Below the pieces are notes generated by a model, which saw nothing but the letters and a program-made list of their open reading frames with translations, did not search any database and was not told the DNA's origin. DNA of 7,015 nt from assembly GCA_002256465.1 (NCBI GenBank), contig NQJG01000210.1, positions 1-7,015 on the forward strand, in the 5' to 3' direction. Shown piece by piece: positions 1 through 6,874 of this stretch. The first letter of the stretch is position 1; each line of letters starts with the position of its first letter. Origin of the DNA: Methylococcaceae bacterium NSP1-1. GTDB taxonomy: Bacteria; Pseudomonadota; Gammaproteobacteria; Methylococcales; Methylomonadaceae. The position numbers and the translations under genes were made by a program.

Positions 1-657
1 GAAGTGTTTGGCGGCACAGGTAAAAACTTCCTGAACCCTGCTTTGACCGGACGGGCGTTTTTATACTTTGCTTACCCTGCATCCATGACGGGAGACTCTG
101 TGTGGGTGGCGGTAGATGGCTTTACAAGGGCAACGCCATTGGGTTTGGCGGCAAATGGCGGCCTTGACGCTGTTTATGGAGCTAATTACAGTTGGATGCA
201 ATCGTTCTTCGGTTTTGAGCCCGGCTGCCTTGGCGAAACATCGACCCTGGCTATTTTAATTGGTGCGGCATTCCTGTTGTATACGCGCGTTGCATCCTAC
301 CGCATTATGGGTGGTGTGTTTATTGGTATGCTATTAACTTCCCTATTATTAAACATCATTGGCAGTGACACGAATCCAATGTTTGCTGTGCCATGGTACT
401 GGCATTTGACCATGGGTGGCTTTGCCTTTGGCATGGTTTATATGGCTACTGACCCAGTGAGTGCGGCAATGACCGATACCGGCCGTTGGGTATTTGGAGG
501 TTTGGTAGGGTTTATGACTGTTTTAATCAGAGTGGTTAATCCGGCGTTTCCAGAAGGTATTATGCTTGCCATTTTGTTTTCAAACATGTTTGCGCCGACG
601 ATTGATTACGTCGTCATTCAGGCCAATATCAGAAGAAGGATGAAACGTCATGCTTGA
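1..657 (+). CDS. nqrB: Na+-NQR subunit B, C-terminal part (5' end outside window)
   Basis: Integral membrane subunit of Na+-translocating NADH:quinone reductase; it carries a covalent FMN and is central to Na+ transport and quinone reduction. The frame is open from base 1, and about 218 residues are visible of the roughly 400-415 usual for the family, so about the N-terminal half is missing. Recognisable blocks are [17 protein letters not shown] near the left edge, [15 protein letters not shown] and [11 protein letters not shown], with several hydrophobic segments between them. The flavinylation motif Dxx(s/t)xAT appears as DGFTRAT, with the FMN-accepting Thr encoded at 133-135; the position that is Gly in Vibrio-type SGAT is Arg here. 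The C-terminus (IRRRMKRHA) is basic, as in homologues. The 3' end overlaps nqrC by 8 nt. The family call is very secure; only the upstream boundary is unknown. Confidence 0.97.
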   Translation, partial: EVFGGTGKNFLNPALTGRAFLYFAYPASMTGDSVWVAVDGFTRATPLGLAANGGLDAVYGANYSWMQSFFGFEPGCLGETSTLAILIGAAFLLYTRVASYRIMGGVFIGMLLTSLLLNIIGSDTNPMFAVPWYWHLTMGGFAFGMVYMATDPVSAAMTDTGRWVFGGLVGFMTVLIRVVNPAFPEGIMLAILFSNMFAPTIDYVVIQANIRRRMKRHA

Positions 658-1585
658 TAAAAAAATGTCCTGTAAACACCTCGAAGGCATTTGTGCGGCG
701 CTCGATAAAAATGAACACTATCAGAAATTCAAGGCTTATAGAGATAAGGTTCTTGCTTTAGGTAATGATAGTCTGGAAAAGACTATTGCCATTGCTGTTT
801 CGCTCTGCCTGGTTTGTGCGGTTCTGGTTTCATTTGCGGCAGTTGCTTTAAAACCGTTACAAGTAAACAACAAAGAAGCGGACATGAAGAAGAATATTCT
901 TGATGTTGCCGGTTTGCTGGAAGAAGGCGCTGATATAAATGCGGCATTTGCAGAAAAAATTGAAGCAAAAATCGTTGATCTGGAAACAGGCGACTATGTT
1001 GAAAATATCAATGCCAATGAATACGATCAACGTAAAGCAGCAAAAGATCCAGCTCAAAGTGTTGCAATCCCTAAGGAAAAAGATATTGCCCATATCAGGG
1101 TAAAAGCCAAATACGCCAAAGTCTTTTTGGTGAAAGAGGGTGGTGCTATCAAGTCCATTATTCTGCCTATGCACGGTTATGGATTATGGTCTACCTTGTA
1201 TGGTTTTCTTTCTTTAGATCCTGATGGCCAAACCGTACAAAGTATCAATTTCTACGATCAGGCTGAAACTCCCGGACTGGGCGGTGAAGTTGTTAATCCT
1301 AACTGGCGTGCATTGTGGAAAGGCAAGAAAGTTTATGCTGAATCTGACCAGCCTGCTTTAGAGAAAGGTTTAATTACTGAAGCTGATATCGGCGAACCGG
1401 CATTGAGTTTAATCAAAGGCGTGGTGGATAACACCAAACCAGGCTCTCAATATCAGGTAGATGGTCTTGCCGGCGCGAGTTTGACCAGTAATGGTGTGAC
1501 TAATCTGGTCAGATACTGGATGAGCAATGAAGGTTTTGCTCCGTATTTAAAAAAAGTAAGAACAGTTAAAGGGGTTAAGTCATGA
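650..1585 (+). CDS. nqrC: Na+-NQR subunit C
   Basis: Membrane-anchored flavoprotein of Na+-NQR that relays electrons through a covalently bound FMN on the outer face of the membrane. It has one transmembrane helix (about residues 45-67), then the FMN-binding domain with [27 protein letters not shown] and [13 protein letters not shown]. In Vibrio the acceptor lies in SGAT; here the equivalent residue is Ser277 (AGT at 1478-1480), so the motif reads AGAS. At 311 residues it is about 50 longer than the Vibrio protein (about 257). Most of the excess is a charged N-terminal extension of about 40 residues before NDSLEKT and the helix. The start at 650 has AAGGA 9 nt upstream and overlaps the nqrB stop; an in-frame ATG at 665 is an alternative that barely changes the extension. 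The 3' end overlaps nqrD by ATGA. Identity is secure; use of serine as the flavin site is inferred. Confidence 0.96.
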   Translation: MLDKKMSCKHLEGICAALDKNEHYQKFKAYRDKVLALGNDSLEKTIAIAVSLCLVCAVLVSFAAVALKPLQVNNKEADMKKNILDVAGLLEEGADINAAFAEKIEAKIVDLETGDYVENINANEYDQRKAAKDPAQSVAIPKEKDIAHIRVKAKYAKVFLVKEGGAIKSIILPMHGYGLWSTLYGFLSLDPDGQTVQSINFYDQAETPGLGGEVVNPNWRALWKGKKVYAESDQPALEKGLITEADIGEPALSLIKGVVDNTKPGSQYQVDGLAGASLTSNGVTNLVRYWMSNEGFAPYLKKVRTVKGVKS

Positions 1586-2262
1586 GCGCAGTATTAAATG
1601 ATGAAACAAAAAAGGTATTAACGACGCCGCTGGTCAATGACAATCCCATTACTTTGCAGGTTTTGGGGATTTGTTCGGCTTTGGCCGTTACGTCACAAAT
1701 GTCAACATCGCTGATTATGGCGCTTGCCTTAACCTTGGTAACTGCGTTTTCGAGTGCGGCAATTAGTGCGATCAGAAACCATATTCCAAGCAGTATCCGG
1801 ATTATTGTGCAAATGACCATTATTGCTTCATTAGTCATCGTGGTTGATCAAATATTAAAAGCCTTTGCATACGAAGTCAGTAAACAATTATCGGTATTCG
1901 TTGGTTTGATTATTACCAACTGTATCGTTATGGGACGTGCTGAAGGTTATGCGATGAAAAATCCGCCTTTGGAAAGTTTCATGGACGGTATCGGGAATGG
2001 TTTGGGTTATAGCTTGATATTAATCATCGTGGCTTTTTTCAGAGAGACTTTAGGTTCTGGTAAATTATTGGGCATCGAAGTCTTCAAACTAGCTAAAGAT
2101 GGTGGCTGGTATGATCCTAATGGCTTGATGTTACTGCCGCCCAGCGCATTTTTCATTATCGGCTTGATTATCTGGGGTGTGCGTCAATGGAAACCCAATC
2201 AAGTTGAAAAGGTAGAGTTCAAGATTATGTCGATTGCTCATGGTGAAGGAGGGCATCACTAA
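1582..2262 (+). CDS. nqrD: Na+-NQR subunit D
   Basis: Polytopic membrane subunit of Na+-NQR, homologous to RnfE. It pairs with NqrE around an intramembrane iron centre. The two cysteines known to ligand the NqrD/NqrE iron-sulfur site are present: Cys31 in LGICSAL and Cys114 in [10 protein letters not shown]. Other family blocks are [32 protein letters not shown] and [10 protein letters not shown]. Its 226 residues slightly exceed the usual 210 because of a C-terminal tail ending HGEGGHH, and part of that tail is encoded by the ribosome binding site of nqrE. The start ATG overlaps the nqrC stop (ATGA) and is preceded by AAAGGGG at 1568-1574 with a 7 nt gap. Nothing suggests damage. Confidence 0.97.
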   Translation: MSAVLNDETKKVLTTPLVNDNPITLQVLGICSALAVTSQMSTSLIMALALTLVTAFSSAAISAIRNHIPSSIRIIVQMTIIASLVIVVDQILKAFAYEVSKQLSVFVGLIITNCIVMGRAEGYAMKNPPLESFMDGIGNGLGYSLILIIVAFFRETLGSGKLLGIEVFKLAKDGGWYDPNGLMLLPPSAFFIIGLIIWGVRQWKPNQVEKVEFKIMSIAHGEGGHH

Positions 2263-2870
2263 TGGAAGCTTATATTAGTTTATTTGTTAAGGCTGTCTTT
2301 ATTGAAAACCTCGCACTTTCCTTCTTTTTGGGGATGTGTACTTTTATAGCCGTGTCGAAGAAGATCGCAACTGCTATGGGTTTGGGTGTTGCGGTTATGG
2401 TGGTGCAAGCCATTACTGTACCGGCCAACAATATTGTTTATCATGCCTTGTTAAAAGAAGATGCATTGTCCTGGATGGGCATAAAGGGCGTTGATTTAAG
2501 CTTTTTAGCGTTGTTAAGCTGCATCGGTATGATTGCAGCTTTGGTACAAATTCTTGAAATGATTCTGGATAAATTCTTTCCAGCGTTGTATCACGCTTTG
2601 GGCGTCTTTCTTCCTTTAATCACAGTAAACTGCGCGATTCTCGGTGGCAGTTTATTTATGATTGAACGCGACTACAATTTCGGGGAAAGTGTCACTTACG
2701 GTGTAGGCAGTGGTCTGGGCTGGGCATTGGCTATTACTGTTATGGCTGGTGTACGCGAAAAACTTAAATACAGTGATATCCCAGCCGGTTTGCAAGGCCT
2801 GGGTATTACATTTATTACTGCGGGTCTGATGTCGCTTGGCTTCATGGCTTTCTCTGGAATCCAACTTTAA
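2262..2870 (+). CDS. nqrE: Na+-NQR subunit E
   Basis: Polytopic membrane subunit of Na+-NQR, homologous to RnfA, forming an inverted-topology pair with NqrD. The iron-site cysteines are present as Cys26 (FFLGMCTF) and Cys124 ([10 protein letters not shown]). The N-terminus ([18 protein letters not shown]) and C-terminus ([19 protein letters not shown]) match full-length family members, and 202 residues is near the usual 198. The start ATG overlaps the nqrD stop by one base (TAATG), with a strong AAGGAGG at 2246-2252. The gene looks intact to its TAA at 2868-2870. This matters because the apparent loss of nqrF sequence begins just after it and not within it. Confidence 0.97.
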   Translation: MEAYISLFVKAVFIENLALSFFLGMCTFIAVSKKIATAMGLGVAVMVVQAITVPANNIVYHALLKEDALSWMGIKGVDLSFLALLSCIGMIAALVQILEMILDKFFPALYHALGVFLPLITVNCAILGGSLFMIERDYNFGESVTYGVGSGLGWALAITVMAGVREKLKYSDIPAGLQGLGITFITAGLMSLGFMAFSGIQL

Positions 2871-2871
2871 G

Positions 2872-2875
2872 AAGG
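2872..2875 (+). promoter_or_regulatory. Ribosome binding site that decides the nqrF start
   Basis: AAGG lies 2 nt after the nqrE stop and 5 nt before TTG 2881. It is placed as expected for the original nqrF start codon, but no ATG follows in the nqrF frame. It supports TTG 2881 as the only well-positioned start now available. Confidence 0.5.
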
Positions 2876-2880
2876 TAGAA

Positions 2881-4017
2881 TTGGTCGCTGAAGGGGATAT
2901 TGAGATCCTGATCAATGATGAAAAGAAAATTCATGTACCTGCGGGTTCAAAACTGTTAACAGCTTTAGCTGATAATGGTTTGTTTGTTTCATCAGCTTGC
3001 GGTGGCGGTGGCACTTGCGGGCAATGTAAAGTAAAAATACACTCAGGCGGCGGAGAAATTTTACCTACTGAGTTGAGCCATATCACCAAGCGTGAGGCTG
3101 CTGAAGGTGAACGTCTTTCTTGTCAGGTCTCAGTAAAACATAACATGAGCATAGAAGTCGAAGACGATGTGTTTGGTGTTAAAAAATGGGAATGTACTGT
3201 TAAATCAAACCATAACGTTGCCACTTTTATTAAAGAACTGGTGCTTGAATTGCCGGCAGGCGAGGAAATTAATTATCGGGCGGGCGGTTATATTCAAATT
3301 GAATGTCCTCCGCACGTTGCCAAATACAGCGATTTCGACGTTGAAGAAAGGTTCCGCGATGATTGGAATAAATTCAATTTATGGCGTTATGTTTCTGATG
3401 TAAAAGAACCGGCATTGCGTGCCTATTCGATGGCAAGTTATCCTGAAGAAAAAGAAATTATGCTGAACGTTCGTATCGCGACACCGCCTCCCGGTGCTCC
3501 CGATACCGTACCGCCAGGTATCATGTCTTCTTACATCTTTAACTTGAAGCCTGGCGATAAATGTATTATTTCCGGACCTTACGGTGAATTTTATGCCAAA
3601 GAGACTGATGCGGAAATGGTCTTTGTTGGTGGTGGTGCCGGTATGGCTCCTATGCGTTCACATATCTTTGACCAATTACGCAGGCTGAAGTCTAAACGTA
3701 AAATGACTTTCTGGTACGGCGCGCGTAGCAAACGCGAAATGTTCTATGTAGAAGATTTTGATATGCTAGCTAGGGAAAATGATAATTTTGAATGGCACGT
3801 TGCGTTATCCGATCCATTGCCGGATGATAACTGGGATGGTTATACCGGATTTATTCATAACGTTCTTTTTGAAGAATTCATTAAAAAACATCCTGCGCCA
3901 GAAGATTGTGAGTTCTACATGTGTGGACCTCCAATCATGAATACTTCAGTGATTAATATGTTGCTGGAAAATGGTGTAGAGCCGGAAAACATCATGCTGG
4001 ATGATTTTGGCGGTTAA
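2881..4017 (+). CDS. nqrF: Na+-NQR subunit F, lacking its N-terminal membrane helix
   Basis: NADH-oxidising subunit of Na+-NQR with three domains. The 2Fe-2S ferredoxin domain has Cys40, Cys46, Cys49 ([11 protein letters not shown]) and Cys81 (LSCQV). The FAD-binding domain has RAYSMASYP from residue 180 and GPYGEF. The NADH-binding domain has GGGAGMAPM from residue 250, YGARSKRE and CGPP at 348-351, and ends in the invariant DDFGG. Family members are about 407 residues and begin with a transmembrane helix; this frame gives 378 from TTG 2881. Homology starts at the LVAEGDIEI equivalent of LVPTGDI in Vibrio, so start codon and helix are absent. No in-frame ATG exists before about 100 residues in. 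An alternative TTG at 2836 would overlap nqrE by 35 nt, has little ribosome binding site and adds no membrane helix. Catalytic parts look intact, so the product, if made, would probably be soluble. Identity is certain; the start is not. Confidence 0.9.
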   Translation: MVAEGDIEILINDEKKIHVPAGSKLLTALADNGLFVSSACGGGGTCGQCKVKIHSGGGEILPTELSHITKREAAEGERLSCQVSVKHNMSIEVEDDVFGVKKWECTVKSNHNVATFIKELVLELPAGEEINYRAGGYIQIECPPHVAKYSDFDVEERFRDDWNKFNLWRYVSDVKEPALRAYSMASYPEEKEIMLNVRIATPPPGAPDTVPPGIMSSYIFNLKPGDKCIISGPYGEFYAKETDAEMVFVGGGAGMAPMRSHIFDQLRRLKSKRKMTFWYGARSKREMFYVEDFDMLARENDNFEWHVALSDPLPDDNWDGYTGFIHNVLFEEFIKKHPAPEDCEFYMCGPPIMNTSVINMLLENGVEPENIMLDDFGG

Positions 4018-4032
4018 GTAATTTCGTTAAGC

Positions 4033-4066
4033 TCCTATCTCGAATTGTTTTATGTTCGAGATAGGA
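4033..4066 (+). terminator. Perfect 12-bp stem-loop after nqrF
   Basis: TCCTATCTCGAA (4033-4044) and its exact reverse complement (4055-4066) flank a 10-nt loop, starting 15 nt after the nqrF stop. No T-run follows on either strand, so it is not a classical intrinsic terminator. It may be a Rho-assisted end, or a 3' hairpin protecting the nqr mRNA. Confidence 0.5.
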
Positions 4067-4171
4067 CACTTAAAGATCGGTTAATCAGCCAATTTGACTT
4101 AGTTCTGCACTAAAATTCTCAATTGCCCTCATGACATCAGAAAGTATCCGGACTTTACTGGCATTTACGTT

Positions 4172-4501
4172 ATGAAACGGGCTAATTTATTGATTTTCTG
4201 GTTAAGTCTTTTTTTCTCAAACACTGTTTTTGCTTTACGTTGTGGCAACTCATTAGTCGATATAGGTGATTATAAAACTGATGTCTACGAAAAATGCGGT
4301 GCTCCTGAGTCAATAGACAAACGCACAAAAATAATCGGTAACACATTTCATTTTCCCTATAGAACAATCGATACTGAAGAATACGAAGAAGTTAAGGTTG
4401 AAACCTGGATTTATAATTTTGGTTCCATGCGCTTTAAACAATATCTTCGTTTTGAAAATGATGTGCTAGTGGAAATAAAAACTTTGGGGCGAGGTCACTG
4501 A
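4172..4501 (+). CDS. DUF2845 domain-containing secreted protein
   Basis: Small exported protein of unknown function. Residues 1-21 form a signal peptide (KR, hydrophobic stretch, then TVFA), with likely cleavage before LRCGNSLV. The mature part has the DUF2845 signature: LRCG near its start, GD(x)K(x)xVxxKCG, a central VETWIYNFG and a final RFENDxLVEIKTLG. The pair Cys24 and Cys42 could form a disulfide in the periplasm. At 109 residues it has the usual family length. The ribosome binding site is weak, and the gene stands 154 nt after nqrF, beyond the hairpin, so it is probably not part of the nqr operon. Nothing in the sequence links it functionally to NQR. Confidence 0.8.
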   Translation: MKRANLLIFWLSLFFSNTVFALRCGNSLVDIGDYKTDVYEKCGAPESIDKRTKIIGNTFHFPYRTIDTEEYEEVKVETWIYNFGSMRFKQYLRFENDVLVEIKTLGRGH

Positions 4502-4560
4502 TTATGATTATTGTTGCTACTGAAGAAAAGTTAATACAGTACTGATTGAACCAAATTGGT

Positions 4561-4582
4561 TATAATTATAAATTGGCCAATT
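4561..4582 (+). promoter_or_regulatory. Possible promoter/operator upstream of nqrM
   Basis: TATAAT (4561-4566) is a perfect -10 match. AATTGGCCAATT (4571-4582), a perfect 12-bp palindrome, lies where transcription would begin. AAATTGG occurs at 4553-4559 and again at 4570-4576, 17 nt apart. No convincing -35 box is visible, so promoter function is a guess; a repressor or activator site is plausible. Confidence 0.3.
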
Positions 4583-4663
4583 AGCTATTTTTTATTATTA
4601 AAACTGCTAAAGGTATTGATGTATAAATTATGTCAACCTTTGCTGACTTTACGAGGTGATATC

Positions 4664-4836
4664 ATGACTTATTTTTTAGTAACTTTTGTGGTTATGCTAA
4701 TTGTTATTGCAATTATGGCCATAGGTGTTATTTTTGGCAGACGCGCCATTAAAGGCTCATGTGGTGGTGTGTTTGCGTAGAGAAATGTGACAAAAGAAAG
4801 AAAATGGAAGCAGAAGCTCATTTAACTCAGGGATGA
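4664..4836 (+). pseudogene. nqrM: NqrM (DUF539) maturation factor, internally deleted and frameshifted
   Basis: NqrM is a small membrane protein needed to assemble Na+-NQR, thought to deliver iron to the NqrD/NqrE cysteines. The start at 4664 has GAGG at 4653-4656 with a 7 nt gap. The open frame gives a transmembrane helix (residues 3-24), then FGRRAIKGSCGG with the first conserved Cys at 33, then VFA and TAG at 4778-4780: only 38 residues against about 60-80 normally. In the -1 frame the missing C-terminus continues from 4768: CVCVEKCDKRKKMEAEAH and on to TGA at 4834-4836. It supplies the other three cysteines in the family spacing CxCxxxC. The roughly 9-residue linker between the two halves is gone, consistent with a loss of about 28 nt. 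The site is GT-rich (TGTGGTGGTGTGT), which could favour slippage. The alternative is a real 38-residue protein, or an assembly error. Confidence 0.75.
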
Positions 4837-4857
4837 TTTGTAATACAGCAGACTGAT

Positions 4858-4863
4858 TATAAT
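4858..4863 (+). promoter_or_regulatory. Possible -10 box before the CBS gene
   Basis: TATAAT in TGATTATAATAA lies 22 nt before the start codon at 4886, which would leave a very short leader containing only the GAGG ribosome binding site (4874-4877). No good -35 is visible. It sits at the end of a motif also found before nqrM. Confidence 0.25.
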
Positions 4864-4885
4864 AAACAACAACGAGGAATTTATC

Positions 4886-5278
4886 ATGCTGGCAAAAATT
4901 ACTGTAGCAGATTATATGGCTAAAAGGTTAGTCACACTAACTAAAGACACTAATGTGATCGATGCCATCAAGAAATTGCTGGATCATAAAATCACTAGCG
5001 CTCCGGTTATTGATTCAAAAGGTCACTTGGTCGGTATGTTTTCTGAAAAAGATGGTATCAAGGTCTTTTTAGAAAGTATCTATAATCAAGGCGTGAGCGG
5101 AAAAGTTGGCGAATACATGACTTCAGAAACTATTAGTGTCGATGCCAACTCAAGTATCGTAGATTTGGCTGAAAAATTTGAGACGTCTTCAGTAAGAAGT
5201 TTTCCGGTCTTTCAAGATGGCGAATTCGTAGGTGTTATTAGTCGAGTTGATGTTTTAAGAGCTTTAGTTGCCATTTAG
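4886..5278 (+). CDS. Two-CBS-domain protein
   Basis: Cytoplasmic protein of 130 residues made almost entirely of two CBS domains (a Bateman module), which in other proteins bind AMP, ATP, NAD or S-adenosylmethionine and act as energy or ligand sensors. CBS1 spans about residues 8-60 (ADYMAKRLVTLTKDTNVIDA, then ITSAPVIDSKGHLVGMFSEKD). CBS2 spans about 75-128 (EYMTSETISVDANSSIVDLA, then SFPVFQDGEFVGVISRVDVLRAL). No catalytic or membrane domain is fused to it, so it probably acts by binding a partner. The start has GAGG 8 nt upstream. Its stop lies 1 nt before the sbcB start, so the two are likely co-transcribed and translationally coupled. The ligand and partner cannot be told from the sequence. 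Confidence 0.9.
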   Translation: MLAKITVADYMAKRLVTLTKDTNVIDAIKKLLDHKITSAPVIDSKGHLVGMFSEKDGIKVFLESIYNQGVSGKVGEYMTSETISVDANSSIVDLAEKFETSSVRSFPVFQDGEFVGVISRVDVLRALVAI

Positions 5279-5279
5279 T

Positions 5280-6731
5280 ATGATGCTGGGCCGTAGTCAT
5301 AATAAGCAAACGTTTTATTGGCATGACTACGAAACTTTCGGCATTGATCCTCAACGAGACCGGCCAGTACAATTTGCCGGACTCCGTACTGATGTCGATT
5401 TTAACATAATCGATGATCCTCTGGTTATTTATTGCAAACCATCGCCTGATTGCCTTCCTAATCCCGATTCCTGTCTAATTACCGGGATTACTCCGCAGAT
5501 GGCTGAACAAAAAGGCGTTTGCGAAGCCGAGTTTATCGGTCAGATACATCAGCAATTTGCTCAGCCTAACACCTGTACCTTGGGTTATAACAATCTTCGT
5601 TTTGATGATGAGGTCACCCGTAACTGTTTGTACCGTAATTTTTATGATCCCTACGCACGTGAGTGGCAAAATAGCAATTCCCGTTGGGATATTATTGATG
5701 TCGTTAGAGCCGCGAGGGCATTACGGCCAGAAGGCATAAAATGGCCTGTCAATGAAGACGGTAAGCCAAGTTTAAGGCTCGATCAGTTAACGATAGCCAA
5801 TGGTATTACTCATGTAGCTGCGCATGATGCGTTATCAGATGTTTATGCTACTATAGGCATAGCTAGATTAGTCAAACAAGCACAGCCGAAACTCTTCCAG
5901 TTTCTCTTGGAACATCGTGTTAAAGCGAAAGTCCTGGAGTTACTTCAGCTAGGCAGTTTTAAACCTGTAGTGCATATTTCCGGTAAATATGCCGCGATTA
6001 AAAACGGCCTTGCCATTGTATTGCCCGTTTGTAAACACCCAACCAATACTAATGGCATCATAGTTTATGATCTTTCTGTTGATCCTGAACCACTGTTGTC
6101 CTTATCAATAGAAGACATTCAACAACGGCTTTTTACAGCCACTGATAACTTGCCTGAAGGTGTAACGAGAATACCTTTAAAAACCGTGCATATTAACAAA
6201 TGCCCTGTATTAGCTCCCGTGTCTGTGATCAAACCGGATGATGCACAAAGGTTGGCCATTGATTTGGCTTTGTGCGAGGTAAACATTGCCAAGATTAAAG
6301 CCGCAGCAGGATTGGCTGAAAAGTTAGCCGCCGTTTTTAGCGGACACAATTATTCCGAACAGGATTACGATCCGGATCTGGCCATTTATAGTGGCGGATT
6401 TTTTTCTGATGCGGATAAGCAGAAAATGGCAAAAATCAGAGTTACGTCTCCTGAACAGCTAGCAAAAACGAAATTCAATTTTACCGATCCCCGGCTTCCT
6501 GAAATGCTATTTAGATACAGGGCGCGTAATTATCCCGAAACGCTGAGTGCCGATGAGCGGGTGAGATGGAATGAGTTTTGTAAGAATCGGTTAACGGGTC
6601 GTCAAGCAGGAGCCGGTATTACACTTGATGACTATTTTGCTCGATTACAGGAGTTGCGAAGTAGCAAAAATAGTAATCCGGAAATTATTAATGCCCTGGA
6701 TGCTTATGCGCTTGAGTTGTGTAAAGGTTGA
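5280..6731 (+). CDS. sbcB: Exodeoxyribonuclease I
   Basis: 3'-to-5' exonuclease specific for single-stranded DNA, used in mismatch repair and recombination; a DnaQ-fold (DEDDh) nuclease with an SH3-like and a C-terminal helical domain. With ATG 5280 as start, the catalytic residues line up with E. coli ExoI shifted by one: Asp16 and Glu18 (WHDYETFG), Asp109 (GYNNLRFDDEVTRN), His182 and Asp187 (AAHDALSDVYAT). Further family blocks are NSRWDIIDVVRA, LRPEGIKWP, VHINKCPVLAP, GGFFSDAD and RYRARNYP. At 483 residues it matches the usual 475. ATG 5280 and ATG 5283 are adjacent options; a TTG at 5268 would overlap the CBS gene and lacks support. There is no clear ribosome binding site, so initiation probably depends on coupling to the CBS gene, whose stop is 1 nt upstream. 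The gene appears intact. Confidence 0.95.
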   Translation: MMLGRSHNKQTFYWHDYETFGIDPQRDRPVQFAGLRTDVDFNIIDDPLVIYCKPSPDCLPNPDSCLITGITPQMAEQKGVCEAEFIGQIHQQFAQPNTCTLGYNNLRFDDEVTRNCLYRNFYDPYAREWQNSNSRWDIIDVVRAARALRPEGIKWPVNEDGKPSLRLDQLTIANGITHVAAHDALSDVYATIGIARLVKQAQPKLFQFLLEHRVKAKVLELLQLGSFKPVVHISGKYAAIKNGLAIVLPVCKHPTNTNGIIVYDLSVDPEPLLSLSIEDIQQRLFTATDNLPEGVTRIPLKTVHINKCPVLAPVSVIKPDDAQRLAIDLALCEVNIAKIKAAAGLAEKLAAVFSGHNYSEQDYDPDLAIYSGGFFSDADKQKMAKIRVTSPEQLAKTKFNFTDPRLPEMLFRYRARNYPETLSADERVRWNEFCKNRLTGRQAGAGITLDDYFARLQELRSSKNSNPEIINALDAYALELCKG

Positions 6732-6874
6732 GAATTACAAGTTAAGACGGATCAGTTTCATAGGATTGCACCGATAAGGTTAATATGATCAATATAAAGA
6801 GTGTCTTACGTAGAACACAGTGTACAAATATAAGAACTATAAAATGTAAATGGTCAAATTTGATCTGGCATTGA
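6732..6874. other. AT-rich spacer after sbcB, no recognised gene
   Basis: No terminator hairpin, tRNA or known gene is visible. A 29-codon frame (ATG 6785 to TGA 6872-6874) is preceded by AAGG 5-6 nt upstream, but its product (MINIKSVLRRTQ...) matches nothing I recognise and has a composition typical of chance frames. Confidence 0.5.

Noticed and set aside
857..1174. 105-codon minus-strand frame inside nqrC
   Set aside because: Complementary shadow of a well-supported gene; its product is rich in Phe, Cys and Ile and resembles no family.
2836..2880. TTG 2836 as the nqrF start
   Set aside because: It overlaps nqrE by 35 nt, lacks a clear ribosome binding site, and its extra residues come from the nqrE 3' end and not from the NqrF family; kept only as an alternative.
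4098..4120. Possible sigma70 promoter before the DUF2845 gene
   Set aside because: TTGACT is a fair -35, but the only good -10 (TAAAAT) follows after 11 nt, too short a spacing.
4556..4663. N-terminal extension of the nqrM frame to an ATG at 4556
   Set aside because: The added 36 residues do not resemble NqrM, there is no ribosome binding site, and ATG 4664 has a good one and begins exactly at the family start.
4760..4780. Programmed -1 frameshift in nqrM
   Set aside because: No slippery heptamer is present, and a shift alone would not supply the missing linker residues; a deletion explains both features.
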